NCBI GenBank assembly: GCA_017654935.2
Contig: CM065703.1
Span: forward strand, 46,268,740-46,332,739
DNA length: 64,000 nt
Direction: 5' to 3'
From: Phymorhynchus buccinoides
Lineage: Eukaryota; Mollusca; Gastropoda; Neogastropoda; Raphitomidae
This document shows, piece by piece, positions 1 through 11,470 of the stretch (positions are counted from its first letter, which is position 1; the number at the start of each line of letters is the position of its first letter). The translations under genes were made by a program, and so were the position numbers. The notes under the pieces were generated by a model. That model saw nothing but the letters and a program-made list of their open reading frames with translations, had not been told where the DNA came from and searched no databases.

Positions 1-280
1 AGGTTTTTACTTCAGGCTTAGACATAGGGAAGTGGTAGATCGACTTTAAAAAAAAAAAATATATATAGACTTTATATAGAAAAACTCCACACCAATTGGT
101 TACCCCACAACAAAAGCAAAGCAAGAGGCAAAATTGTGGTCTAAGGGAGTGAAGCGAGTTTAGAAGTGACCAAGTCTAAAGCACCAAGCACACAGATTTA
201 CTTCCCTTGAAGCAAATGCATCAAATTGACAGGTATCTATTAATTCCGCACATATATGACCGGAACGACTTGAATGAGCT
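1..280. repeat. Dispersed repeat, copy 1
   Basis: This segment is closely repeated at 26181-26459, sharing the opening GGTTTTTACTTCAGG and the closing block around CACATATATG. Both copies have the same orientation. No coding sequence or terminal structure was recognised, so the class is unknown. Confidence 0.75.
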
Positions 281-361
281 AAGATGGCAGACAACTGTGT
301 AGGAGATTGCCCAGCGAAGCAAGGCGGACACAAATGAGGAAATGACAGTCAATAACACGAA

Positions 362-461
362 TAGTGGAACCTCCCTTACACACCTCCCATTAGAAGACTC
401 CCTCCCATATAAGACCTCATTTTTGATGATTTTTGAAGGTCTTAAAAGGGAGGTTCCACTG
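362..461. mobile_element. TA-flanked palindromic MITE, short copy
   Basis: The ends are inverted: AGTGGAACCTCCCTTA on the left and GGGAGGTTCCACTG on the right, followed by TA. The same family is at 710-891, 21237-21429, 51738-52034 and 63210-63751. The ends and TA flank suggest a Tc1/mariner or pogo-type non-autonomous element; the superfamily is an inference. Confidence 0.6.
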
Positions 462-709
462 TATACAAACTCTTCAGTACGGCTGATGAGAGGTACAAAC
501 CACTTGCCTGCTTTCAGTTTGGCAGATGTGTATGAAACAAGATGTTTCTTTTTAAAATCCTATGTTTTTTTATAAAATTATATGCACTAATAACTTAAAA
601 CAATTCACTACACATCTACGTCTGCACTGTTCCCAGATGCTCATTTTACCAACTTCCCTTCAGAAATCATGTCAGGCAATTAAAGAATCATGATAAGACA
701 TCATCATGA

Positions 710-891
710 CAGTGGAACCTCCCTTATAAGACCTCCCATTATAAGACTCCCTGCCATATAAGACCTACTTCTCTGAGACATTGCCCTTCTTTGTGAGTAT
801 TAAAATGACCTCCCTTATAACATAAGACCCCTCCCTTATAAGACCTCATTTTTGGATGATTTTTTAAGGTCTTATAAGGGAGGATCCACTG
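710..891. mobile_element. TA-flanked palindromic MITE (CAGTGGAACCTCCC family)
   Basis: A 182-bp element with inverted ends CAGTGGAACCTCCCTTATAA and its complement. The inner text carries repeated TATAAGACC blocks and the marker GAGACATTGCCCTTC. It lies nine bases downstream (in transcript order) of the last BZW exon seen here. Confidence 0.7.
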
Positions 892-901
892 TATTACTCA
901 C

Positions 902-967
902 CTTCTTGACTTCCTCCTGAAAGGGTTTCTCCAGGTACTTGTAGCGTCTGATCAGCTTGTACAGCAC
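902..967 (-). CDS. BZW1: BZW coding exon 5
   Basis: Twenty-two codons, phase 0 at both ends, encoding a [16 protein letters not shown] stretch. The acceptor is CTTTCAG and the donor GTGAGTA. This is the only one of three tandem copies that keeps both splice sites; copies at 1050-1092 and 1175-1217 keep only the acceptor. Confidence 0.92.
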
Positions 968-1671
968 CTGAAAGGACACATCAATGAGGGCAATGGTCAA
1001 CTTAGGATGCACATTTCACCGCCCAGGCATGGTAGTGGGGGCAAAGTGAGTTTCTCCAGGTACTTGTAGCGTCTGATCAGCTTGTACAGCACCTGAAAGG
1101 ACACATCAATGAGGGCAATGGTCAACTTAGGATGCACATTTCACCGCCCAGGCATGGTAGTGGGGGCAAAGTGAGTTTCTCCAGGTACTTGTAGCGTCTG
1201 ATCAGCTTGTACAGCACCTGAAAGGACACATCAATGAGGGCAGTGAGCAACTTAGGATGCACATTTCACCGCCCAGGCATGGTAGTGGAGGCAAAGTGGG
1301 TTTCCCGGAAGAATATCCAACCGATTCTGCACTTCATTTGAAAGATGTCGACTCAAACTAAAATGATGAAGTTGGGCGTCAAAATGAAGAACAAGAAAAA
1401 GAAGCATTAGGATCACAAATCTGGAAACGTGTAGCGTGAGCTAGGCCGCGCACGACTGCTAACTTCGATGGGAAGTTGCTTGTTCAGTCATTCACATCCG
1501 GTTCCGCGAAGCGATTGCATAGGTTTTAACGCACGTAATTTTACCACAGCTTTTTTTGTCAAATTTTCACTTTTGCGGAGTTTTCGCGATTCGCGGAGGT
1601 CTACCATGCCTGACCGCCAGGGGGCAGTCAAACCAGTACGGGCTTAGCGCGTACTATTCTTAGTTGGGGGT

Positions 1672-1742
<71 letters not shown>

Positions 1743-3424
1743 GGGACTCATCTCCCTCTCTCTCACTACCCCCAACTAAGAATATAACGTGCTAAGCCTC
1801 TACTGGTTTGATTGCCCCCTGGCGGTGAAATCAGCGTCCTAAGTTGACAATTGATCTGTACATCACGTAACTGAGGCATTTAAACAATACAAAAAGCAAG
1901 GAAAATTTAACAAAACTATAAAAACACCAGTCAGATTATAAATTTCACATGCTCAAAACATACGATGTCTTAAAATATATAATCATTGGTCTTTTTCTTT
2001 CCATCTTTATTGCCGGAGTCCTTATGAAATTAATTAACTCTCTTGTGCGGTGAACGGTCATGAACGTTGAAAAAAAAATTCGGATCGGAAACGTCTAGAA
2101 CGTTCGGATTTCACGTGGCCGGTTTGGGCGCTTCCATTTTGTTTCTATCACATGGCAGTCACGTGAGCGCTTCAGCCTCGCTTTCGCTATGGATTACACT
2201 TCCATCCTGTTGCTTGCAATGGCTTCTAGGCCGATTGGTTTGAAAGATATGAATTTTTGAAAATTAGTGACCGACTTCGGCATTTTCCCAATATGGATGA
2301 CGAACAGTTATGGCGTCCATTGACTGAGGAAAGCGATGAATAGTCCTATTTTTGTGAAAATGGGACTTATGAGATCGCGAAGTGATGAGTAAGGAGTGTA
2401 TTCTGACCTATTTCGGCAGCGAGCTTGTGTTTGTTCGATCGATGCGAATTTTTGAAGTCGTGTTACTGACATCAGCATTTTCCCAACTTTTACATCATGG
2501 ATGATGAGTCGTTATTGCATCCACTAAGTGATGACAGCAATGAAAATTCCTTTTTTTGTGAAAGATAGGAATTATAAGATCGTGAAGTGAAAGGGTAAGT
2601 GAATGATTTTGATCTACATTTCCATTTCAGTCGTCTTAGGCTTCAACAGTCTGCAAAAGTAGGCAGTGAATGACTAGTGAATGCAGTTTGCGAATACACT
2701 TTGGCAATTTGATTTTTTTTGTGGAGCCATGCATCCCCATAACATCTTGAAATTCATTTTGCAAATCAGACAGACATCTCGGCAACACATTCAAAACAAA
2801 AAACCCACAAAATCTGGTAGGGTATATTTTATTTTATTATTTTTCTGACGCTACCCCCCCTTTTGTACAGAGTGACGTCCCTTGGGTTAGGATTTCAGAG
2901 GTGATTGAGAGCACAGAGCGTCAGGCACAAGAGGGTTAAGCAAAAACCTCTAATCTTTTTAGAAGTTCCGGCATCCCTTGTCAATGTAGTTGATGCCAGG
3001 GGTCCTATTCATGGGGCGTACGTACGCGCGTACGTCTAACGTACGCGGCAACGTCTGCACTTTCCAGGGAAAGTTGCAATTCATGGGGCCTGACTGACCT
3101 AAAACCTTCGGCGTACGGGCGAACTAAAGGGCTGAAATTTAGTCAAGCGAATTCGGCAGACTACGAGCTGTACGTCTGAACTACAGTCAAGACTGGGAGA
3201 TGCAAAGGCGGCGATTTATTCGCTTTATTGCTAAAATGGGTGTGTATGTTGGCATGAAAGTACATATCTGCGATAGAAAAAACTCGTGCAACACTTAAAA
3301 AGTTGTTTTTGAAGATGATTCATGCTACAGCATGACAAAAACCAAGCCGTCAGTAGGCCTACGTTGAAAGCGTGCACCACAATGAGATTGCTTCATGGCG
3401 AACTCGCATGTCTCGAGGGTTAGC

Positions 3425-3462
<38 letters not shown>

Positions 3463-6400
3463 GTGTGCGTGTGCGTGTGTGCGTGCGTGTGCGTGCATGC
3501 GTGTGTGCATGCGCCGCATGAGTGTGAAAGAGAGAGGTCATTTGAACTTTTTATTCTGTTAGGCTCGACATAATTCAGTTCCACTATTAGTCTATAGTAT
3601 TATCACTCACACACCCTACACAAATTTTTTATTTAATTATTTTAGCTTATACCACATCCTAAATTTGATGCACGAAACTGAAACTCAGACAGAGAGTGTG
3701 GAAACAATACTAACTATATCTTATAAGCCTACTGCTAGGCCTAGGCAAAACTAGCTAGGCCTACATTCCTTTCCAACACACACACACACTCACACACTGC
3801 CTCTCACATAGGCTAGGCCTAGCAGTCTCTGCCTCGCGCACCGGTTGTTTTCCTCTGCGTTGCGCGGAAGAAAGTATAGCGCATGCGCACATGTCAGCAT
3901 TATCGGAGAATTCCGAAGTAGTTCCGACGTATGAAGTCTAAAGCTGACGTCTGACCTGTGAATCGCGACTACACTGCTCGGATAGTTCTGACGTGGATAG
4001 TTCAGACGTCGCGTCAAACGTCTGACGTAGTCAACGTAGCCGCTATGAATTACTCCCCAGACCACAACAGTTGAATCCCACTGCTCAACAAATGTTCTAA
4101 TCTTTGTTCCACCCCTTTTAAACATGAAAATAACCTTTTCTCCTAAACTTCATTTTCAATTTTCGCTGAAACCTAGGAAATAGGTGAAAACTGGGAGCAC
4201 TCATAACATTATTTTTTTATAATCTAAATGACAGCTTGCCTCATTGAATGAATCCCGTGATGTTATCAAGAGGCCTCAAACACCAACAAACATCAGCATT
4301 GGAGTAATAATGTGAGCGAGTATCCAAGTTTGAACCTACCTCACAGAATCCCTTGATGAGGACGGCAGAGGTGTGTGCGTGTGTGTGTGTGTCTGTGTTG
4401 TGTGCGTGTGTGTATATGTGTGTGTTGTGTGTGTGTGTGTGTGTGTGTGCGTGTGCGTGTGCGTGCGTGCGTGCGTGCGTGCGTGTGTCTGTGTGTGTGT
4501 CCTTATCTGAGAGTGAATGTACCTCATAGAATCCCTAGACGTTGTCGGCAGTGGAGTCAAACTTGAACATCAGTTCTGTGTGTGTTGTGTGTGTGTGTGT
4601 GTGTCCTTATCTGAGAGTGAATGTACCTCATAGAATCCCTTGACGTTGTCAGCAGTGGAGTCAAATGTGAACAGACACACATCCGTTCTGCACGGTTTGA
4701 TCTGCACCGCGTCTTCTACGATGAAGCCACCCGGAGCTGAACACACACACAAATCACAACTTCAGTCTGTTGTACAAATAGACCGGTAAGGCAGAAAGAT
4801 AGTAGATGACAGTAAGCAAAGGGAAAAGACAGAGTCAAAGACTGAAAGAGTGACAGCTTAGAGAAAGTTACAAGCACAGAACTTCCAGAAGGTAGGGGAA
4901 CTATTTTTTTAAATATTTATTTTATACAAATGACACACACCCGGTATCACTACTTGGGGGTAGTGTTCAATTGCCTGGGATAAACAAAAACGCAATACCA
5001 AGCGAACACACACGGATAACATAAATGGAATACAGCAGAAACAGACCTAATGGCAAGAGAGAGAGAAGAGAAAGAGAGCGGAGCTTTAATGACGGGGGGA
5101 ACAGGTGGGTCTTGAGGTTAGCTTTGAAAGCAGAGAGGGTCAGTCGCTGACTGAGGGAAAGAGGAAATTTGCTCCGGGTCGGCCCTGAGACAGCAAAAGA
5201 GCGCCGACCAACAGTTGAAAGCTTATACTTATGGATTACATGGCGCAAGTTCTGTGCGGAAACCCTTGTGCAATCCATAAAAAAAAAAATCTGGAAGTAA
5301 GAAATATGAAAGATTGCACACATTTCATGAAAAACCCCATGCACAATCCCATCCGCTTACTAAATAACTTACTTCTTATACTTGTGTATGGGGTTTCCGC
5401 ATGGAATTTGCGGATCAAATGTGTGTGCGCCCTAACAGTGAAAAACTTATACAGAAACTACAAATTACCCACATTTAAACACTACCTTAACCCCTTCACT
5501 GCCGAGCCCGTTTCCGTGGCAACTATTTGCCAAGCGGTTTTAGGTTGCTGAGTCTATCGTAAAAATGTCTGAATAAAAGTGCATATAACCTATACATTTC
5601 TGAAAGAGAATGGAATGCACTATCATTTGAGGACACTTTCACATGCATTCAAACATACTACAAAAAGCATATAGATTATTGGATAGAAAATGGGAAACTC
5701 TTAGAATAACTTTTAGCATATGGATAAAAAAAAAAAGGGAAACTTTTAGAATAACCCTATGACGGATGTTTCCGTGACGGGGCAGTTTATAGGTTACCGG
5801 AAATATCTGTGACGGGGCAGTGATTCGAGTGAAGAGGTTAAAACAAGAACCAAGAATTTAAAAATAATTCCGTATCTTACCCAGAATCCCCCCAGCAAAG
5901 AGGACATCAAACAGCACGTCAGCGTAACGCCGGTAATTCAGACGAGACCCTGACACATCCAGGAATTTGGACACCTGATTTGGTGAATAAAATCATAGAA
6001 ATACCACTGAACATCATGCTTCAACACTTTAGTTGCTTAACCCTTCCACCCCTCAAAAATGTCTTTCTTGCATGAAGTGATCATTATCATGCTAAGGCCA
6101 AACAAAAAAATATGTCCGTTTCCGGGAACATGGCCCAAAAAAATAGGGTAGGTAGGTAGGCTTTCAATTTTTTTTTAAATTTCCCTTCGCGGTGCAAGAT
6201 TTTTGCTGTATTTGCTGAAACATGTGAATGTGAGTATCAATCAACAGATTATCTTTACCACTTGACTGTTTTTCACATAAGCATGTTGCAGCAAGCATAG
6301 CAGTAATATTGTACTGCGGGAAATCGCATGCCTTGCGCCCGCCATTGTGTTGGCAGATGTTGATCACGAAAGTCTGCGCGAGTAACGGTCCTTGACTATG

Positions 6401-8253
6401 CCGAGTGAGAGTGCAATGGTTGTTTCCCTTGCATCGTCTGCTCAAATTGGTTTTTTTGGGTTTTTTGAAACTCCGTCCAAAAAACCCATTAGGGTCGGCA
6501 GCAAAAACTAGGCTCGGTCGGGTTACTGGAAACAGACATATTTTTTTGTTTGGCCTAAGGCCTGTAATCAGGCATGGCTATGGAAGAACAGCATTTTTCT
6601 TTGAAAATATTTTGTGTTTTTATTTTATTTTATAAGATGGTGTGGTGAAGAGTAAAATAAAGAGGCTTTTTAGGGTGATCAAGGGGCAATTCCTCTAGAA
6701 GGGGAATACATAAAACTATTAAAATTGGGGGAACAGCATCTCGGATCTCCTCAAGCTAAAAACTCCCTCCAACAGTTGTTTTTTCTACCTTCTCTTTTCT
6801 CTGATATCAGAGAAACCTTTCAAAAGTACCATGCTGGGTCATCCGATGACCTTACGTTCTAAATGTCGGGAGAAGCAGACAGGCATTCTAATTTTTACCC
6901 ACCTTTTCTCTACCCAGGTTATCAACAGAAATTTTAAAAAAATAAATAAAAAATAATAGTACATTTATATATAGCACTTTACCTCAAATGAGCCCAAAGT
7001 GCTTTACAATCGAATATTCATCAATAAGTAGACAACAAAAATAGTGTTTAAGAATGACACAAACCAGCAACAATGCACAAAGCATATCTCTCTCTCTCTC
7101 TCTCATGAACATGTCACAAAAAAAGGAAGGGACAGAGGAGGGTACGATTTTAAAAGAGTAATTTGTGAACACATCAGTTGGTTAGAATTGCTGATCAAAG
7201 CAAAGATAGGTTTGAGGAAAACCTTGGAAAGTGCAGAATGAACTCTACATGGCTAAATTAGTATCATGGGTGTAACTCCCAAAAATGAACAAAAACTGAA
7301 AGGCAGGGGTCTAGGGATCCATGGCCCCGGCAGGGTACAGGGGCAGAGCCCCGTCGGACGATTCAAGGGGGACAAGTCAAGAGAGATTTATTTTATTTTT
7401 ACAAAGTTAAGAGAGAAACAAGACAGACAGACAGTTAAAATGATAGACAGAGACAGTTTGATAGTGATAAGACTTGTAAAATTATTACATTGCCTCTGTA
7501 AACTTCCAAGATAGAGCAACCAGGTTCAAAATGCCCCAAATCGCTTGTGGTCAATCTTTTTTTTCTTTTTTTGATGAATTAAAAAAACCTGAAGTTCAGT
7601 TTCTGGTCAAATGAAAAATACTGAAATCAGTGTAAAAATGAAAGAGTAGCAGCCATGTATTGTAGTATTAATGCTCTTACCTTCTCCAGGTCCCCTTGAG
7701 TTTCATTCAAGCCTTGGATAATTGCGTCGCGGAATGAATTAGGCTCGTACTTTTCTTTCTCATCTGAAAAACCATGAAAGACACTGATGCAGTCACAGTG
7801 TGTGAGGTGAAGTTCACTACTAACAAACATTGAACATTGACACTTTGTTTTCATTCCTTCAAAATTTGTACACATGTATTATAGATGCACATAGTGACAT
7901 ACTAATACTTTTTTTAATTATTTCTCACTCACATACAACAAACTCACTTTTCAAATAGAAAAAGCGCATTCACGAGTTTACAACTCTCACATCACTGACA
8001 CACGCACACACACACACAGACACTGTGAGACAGACAGACAGACACACACATACCACACACACACACTGTGACACACACATGTATGCACACACAGACACAC
8101 ACACACATACACCACACACACACTGTGACACACACACACATGTACACACAGACACACACACACACAGACAGACAGACAGACACACACATACACACACACA
8201 CACACACTGACACACACATGTATGCACACACACACACACACACACACACACGT

Positions 8254-8291
<38 letters not shown>

Positions 8292-8947
8292 TGACACACA
8301 CACACACACATGTATGCACACACACACACACACACACACATACCACACACACACACTGCGACACACACACACACACATGTATGCACACACACACACACAC
8401 ACACACACTGTGACACACAGACACACACACACACATACCACACACACACACATACCACACACACACACACCCACACACACACATGTATGCACACACACAC
8501 ACAAACTGTGACACACACACACACATGTATGCACACACAGACACACACACACACATACCACACACACATATCACCACCACCACCACCATGGGTGCAATTA
8601 CACAAAATTAAATAACCTGAAAGACTGGGGTCTAGGAGTAGGAGTAATGTCCCCCTGCTTTTTTCACAATATATATATGCATGTATACAATGCTTGTTTT
8701 AAAATGTTTGAAAAATACAGTAGACCCAAAAAGATCTTGTTTGACAAGTATTAAAAACAGACAATTCCTTTTCTGGCAACATTCAAAACCAGGAAATCCT
8801 TGTACATGTATACCAGGACAAGTTGCACACATGCACCACACTGACACGCACGCACGTACGCACACACCCACAGCTTCGGCTCTTACCCCTTTTGCGGGTC
8901 TTCAGACGGGTGCCTGACAGTGTTGGCTTTTCTACTTTGTTATTCAT
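902..8947 (-). CDS. BZW1: BZW1/BZW2-like protein (eIF5-mimic), N-terminal 138 residues in five exons
   Basis: Basic leucine zipper and W2 domain proteins mimic eIF5, bind eIF2 through a C-terminal W2 domain and tune start-codon choice in the cytoplasm. The coding exons are 8887-8947, 7681-7763, 5881-5974, 4627-4736 and 902-967. All have GT-AG junctions and joint phases agree, giving an open frame of 138 residues. It starts [20 protein letters not shown] and contains blocks typical of the family: [37 protein letters not shown] and [11 protein letters not shown]. Vertebrate members are about 420 residues, so the helical middle and W2 domain lie beyond the left edge. Vertebrates have two paralogues; BZW1 is used only as a family label. 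Two exons carry partial tandem copies. Confidence 0.93.
925..1299. repeat. 125-bp tandem repeat (3 copies) containing the start of BZW exon 5
   Basis: The unit begins at 925, 1050 and 1175. Each holds 43 bases of BZW exon 5 coding sequence, its CAG acceptor and about 80 bases of upstream intron. The two extra copies (1050-1092 and 1175-1217) lack the 3' end of the exon and any donor. The copies are nearly identical, so the duplication is recent. Confidence 0.95.
1300..1610. other. BZW intron, unassigned
   Basis: Intronic sequence between the exon-5 repeat and the 1613-1826 hairpin. No coding signal, repeat partner or RNA gene was recognised. Confidence 0.4.
1613..1826. repeat. Inverted repeat with (GA)n loop and paired CTCF-like motifs
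   Basis: Arms 1613-1679 and 1758-1826 are inverted copies separated by (GA)n at about 1674-1739. Each arm carries a match to the CTCF core: CCGCCAGGGGGCAG at 1614-1627 and its near-complement at 1812-1825, pointing toward each other. The hairpin is seen directly; CTCF binding is inferred from the motif alone. Confidence 0.7.
2038..2935. mobile_element. piggyBac-like non-autonomous element with TTAA flanks
   Basis: TTAA at 2034-2037 and 2936-2939 flanks an 898-bp element whose ends are inverted: CTCTCTTGTGC on the left and GCACAAGAGGG on the right. TTAA duplication and such ends are the piggyBac signature. Inside are two diverged copies of a segment (about 2235-2400 and 2440-2600), each starting an acidic reading frame MDDE, the first stopped early. 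No intact transposase is present. Confidence 0.7.
2999..4058. mobile_element. Candidate DNA transposon with imperfect terminal inverted repeats
   Basis: The left end GGGGTCCTATTCATGGGGCG resembles the complement of the right end near 4036-4058. Subterminal regions on both sides are rich in ACGTACG and GACGT blocks. The interior holds a (GT)n tract at 3428-3510. No transposase frame or clear target duplication was seen. Confidence 0.4.
3426..3518. repeat. (GT)n/(GC)n microsatellite
   Basis: Alternating purine-pyrimidine tract, GTGTGTGT passing into GTGCGTGC blocks. Reading frames across it are low-complexity artefacts. Confidence 0.95.
4340..4568 (-). pseudogene. Two partial copies of the 3' end of BZW exon 4, each beside (GT)n
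   Basis: Sequence 4523-4568 repeats the end of exon 4 and its GTACATTC donor, but one base change makes GTC TAG (stop) where the exon has GTC AAG. Sequence 4340-4370 is a more diverged third copy with donor GTAGG. Neither copy has an acceptor. Both adjoin (GT)n tracts at about 4371-4500 and 4577-4603, which suggests the duplication unit was exon end plus microsatellite. Confidence 0.85.
4627..4736 (-). CDS. BZW1: BZW coding exon 4
   Basis: 110 bases, two completing a split Ala codon and then 36 codons ending phase 0. It encodes [10 protein letters not shown], then RTDVC and [13 protein letters not shown]. The acceptor lies in GT-rich sequence ending TTCAG; the donor is GTACAT. The insert between APGG and RTDVC is longer than in vertebrate BZW1. 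Confidence 0.9.
4940..5230 (-). mobile_element. LINE 3'-end fragment (KANLKTHLF type)
   Basis: Reading the minus strand from about 5230 gives [16 protein letters not shown], then [12 protein letters not shown]. This is the familiar C-terminal tail of a non-LTR retrotransposon reverse-transcriptase protein. A second copy is at 51425-51720 on the plus strand. It is truncated upstream and non-functional. Confidence 0.75.
5491..5837. mobile_element. TTAA-flanked MITE (CCCCTTCACTGCC type)
   Basis: Left flank TTAA at 5487-5490 and right flank TTAA at 5838-5841. The ends are CCCCTTCACTGCC and, inverted, GTGAAGAGG. The TTAA duplication and CCC start fit a piggyBac-type non-autonomous family found repeatedly in this window. 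Confidence 0.6.
5881..5974 (-). CDS. BZW1: BZW coding exon 3
   Basis: 94 bases, phase 0 start, ending with one base of the split Ala codon. It encodes [20 protein letters not shown] and FAGGIL. The acceptor is AATCAG and the donor GTAAGA. The YRRY and AGG blocks are hallmarks of the BZW N-terminus. Confidence 0.93.
6095..6556. mobile_element. MITE with inverted AGGCCAAACAAAAAAATATG ends
   Basis: The left end AGGCCAAACAAAAAAATATG is repeated inverted at the right end, and the inverted match extends over about 30 bases with two mismatches. No target duplication is obvious and no frame inside is convincing. Confidence 0.65.
6940..7035 (-). mobile_element. SINE/LINE 3' tail (AGCGCTATATAAA type)
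   Basis: The segment ATATATAGCACTTTACC with AAAGTGCTTTACA nearby is the tail module seen at 12735-12850 and 29565-29640, where it precedes (ATT)n. Such tails are widespread in invertebrate SINEs and LINEs. Confidence 0.5.
7681..7763 (-). CDS. BZW1: BZW coding exon 2
   Basis: 83 bases: two completing the split Asp codon, then 27 codons ending phase 0. It encodes [20 protein letters not shown]. The acceptor is TTTTTCAG and the donor GTAAGAG. The match to the family block DPTQFQDCIIQGLTET is direct. Confidence 0.93.
7996..8585. repeat. Compound (CA)n minisatellite
   Basis: About 590 bases of CA repeats interrupted by CTGTGACA, CATGTATGCACA, CATACCACA and CAGACAGA blocks, so a higher-order pattern is visible. 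Long frames of alternating Cys/Val or Thr/His arise from it and are not genes. Confidence 0.95.
8887..8947 (-). CDS. BZW1: BZW coding exon 1 (start codon)
   Basis: The ATG at 8945-8947 follows an acceptor TCTGTTTCAG at 8952-8961, so four bases of 5' UTR (8948-8951) belong to this exon and a non-coding exon must lie upstream. It encodes [20 protein letters not shown] plus one base; the donor is GTAAGAG. The start matches the conserved MNN..KPTLSG family start. Confidence 0.95.
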
Positions 8948-9504
8948 ATATCTGAAACAGAAATAGACAATTCTATTAAACTTTTACAGTGACTGCGTCT
9001 ACTGGTAATTATCACTAATATCAGTAAAATACTGATTGCGAAACAAAAATACTGAACATCATTTGACCTGTCAGTCCCAGGGACTGATACATTTTTGCTA
9101 GGACTGATAAATTGTTTAACAGGGGTTTTGATATTGTGGTTTTCACTGGTCTTTGTTTCCCCGGGACTGGCTTTGACACTGGTTGATGGGGGGCTTTGTC
9201 GCTGATGGGACTGGTTTTTAAAATTCCAAGCGCGATCACTGCTTTTAGTAAGAGTACTAAGACTCTACAGTTTGAACAGAATTTGTGTCATTGCTATGAT
9301 TTAAAATAAACTGAACAAACAGAAAATTAATCAACTCCACACAGCTGTCAAACCTTATAAAAACCATTTGGCATTAGCTGTTTGGCCAGAGACAAGAACT
9401 ATAGCAATATTATGTTTAAAGTATTTAAACCAATAACAATAAGTTGCATCAAATCTTTAAAAATTCCATTTGATATACATGTATTTTTCATGTCTAGTGT
9501 TCAT

Positions 9505-9725
9505 TGATGTACCGAGGATCAAAAAGTGATAGGACAAACTGTCCTGAGATGATTCAACAGGACAATGTCCTGGCTCTTGGCAGTCTCGCAGAAATCGATA
9601 AGACAATGCATGCCAGTGTTAAAAAAAGCAATCAGACATTTGTCCTGACAGGGGAGAACACAATAGGACATTTTCAATTTTAATAGGTCAATGGCCTATG
9701 ACCGGGGGACTCAGGACATCACTGG
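9505..9725 (+). repeat. Dispersed repeat, copy 1 (inverted partner at 16796-16985)
   Basis: Blocks such as AGTGATAGGACAAACTGTCCT, CAGACATTTGTCCTGACAG and GGTCAATGGCCTATGACCGG recur inverted at 16796-16985. No coding frame is present. The class is unknown. Confidence 0.7.
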
Positions 9726-9729
9726 TGTT

Positions 9730-11460
9730 AACATATCAACATGAATGATTAAGTCATCAAAAACCGTCACACTCACAGCTGTGTCAACCGAACATGAAAT
9801 TAAAAAAATTGAGAACTTGGGACACTTGAGACGCTGCGAGGCCTAGTTGTCCTGTAGACACGACATGACATGATCTGTTAATCATTAGGTAATATCCATA
9901 ATTATCCTGCTCAGTCAGAGGAGATAATCTATAGAAAGAACAAAGCTCAATGAATGCTGCTTCATTAATGAACTTTCTCCCCTCTTCTTCTTCTGTGGTG
10001 GTGACCAACTTCATTGCATAGAACTAGAAATAACTGTAACCAAAGAAAAAGAAAGAAAGAACCTATGGAAAAAAAGCAAAGAAAAAAAAAGCCTATCTAT
10101 ATAGCCATATAGTGATTGAATGATTCATTTACTGTTTGGGTTTTGAGTCTTCTTTGTGAAGCTCAGATAGTGAGATACATTCAGATATTTAAAAAAAAAA
10201 AAAAAAAGTGAACCACAGGCTTTCGCAGTATCCGGGCAAGACCAATCCAGCCACTAGCGGTCACCGGGACAAACCCTGACTGGCAGTGGCACAGCCCAGT
10301 TATGAGGAAAATGGGTAAGTATTACTATAGTAAATTAATGCTTCTTTCTCTTCTGTGGTGGTGGCCAGCTTCTTTTTATAGAAGTAAATGCTTCACAAAA
10401 GAGAAATTTTTTAATATACATGTATGAAAAATACCTCTCAAAGCTATCTAGAGACCCACAGAGCCAAAGTCGTCTTCTTCCTTATACTGGACAGGGCCTT
10501 CAGGTGTATAATGTCCAACTTTTTTTTTATACTTAGGATCACACTACAAGTCTACATGTATAATATTAATAAGTTAACTTTCCAATGTTTGAAACTAGAT
10601 GTCTACCTGGAGTTATAAGCCTATCACAGTATCACAATCCTTGCTTTATTGCGCAATATGTATGTAACACTAACAGCAAAATTTCACGTTCACTCTCCTG
10701 ACTGAGCAATTCAAAGGGATGCTGTATTTGCTGGGCAGTCCCTTCGCGTTATTTATCCCACAAAATCATCTCCCCTTCCTTTCTTTTGGGCAGTCCCACA
10801 ACCCATATGGGGCTCAGTGGCTCGAGCGCAGTCTTTTTTTTCAGTTTGTGAAAACACAGATTTGTGACAAAGTATTTAAAAAAGACTAGACTATTCAATT
10901 TATTTTGTGTACTATTACTACTATAATGAACCTCAATACAATATTAATATTTACTTAGTAAACACCATTTCATTTCAAATAATCTAACTCTAAGTCTAAG
11001 TAGTAACCACGACTGCACAAAAGCTCAACAGGCACAACAAACTGAACAAAGATCTAGACTAGAGCAGTCACTAGCCTAGGACTACTTACTGTTCTTCTTC
11101 TTCTGAAGTTCTCTTGAGGGCCCAAGGGCAATGACTGAATCAGTGAATGAGCTGACCATTCTGGCTCCTAATAGTCCTATTCATACAACTTTACAAGGTC
11201 TTTATTATTAACGTTTCAACACTAACATCAGAAAAAAATGCTTCAGCAATAGAGTTGCTAACATCATGAATGCCTAGTGATTAGTATTGAAAAATTACAT
11301 TTAATGATTTATAGATAAAAATTAAAAGGATTTAGGCTACACATTTTACCAATATTATATTATAAATGGCAATATCATGAATAATAATAACAATTATTAT
11401 CGAGTCTATATTACAACATTAGGATATAATTCACTGCTGATTAAGAACATGAAGGGTTAA
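9730..11460. other. Probable BZW intron 1, mostly unique sequence
   Basis: AT-rich sequence with A-runs near 10190-10207. No exon, repeat partner or RNA gene was recognised. Confidence 0.4.
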
Positions 11461-11470
11461 GCTAACGTAC

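Noticed and set aside
7970..8615. Long Cys/Val and Thr/His reading frames on both strands
   Set aside because: They are translations of a (CA)n minisatellite with no start context, splice sites or family resemblance.
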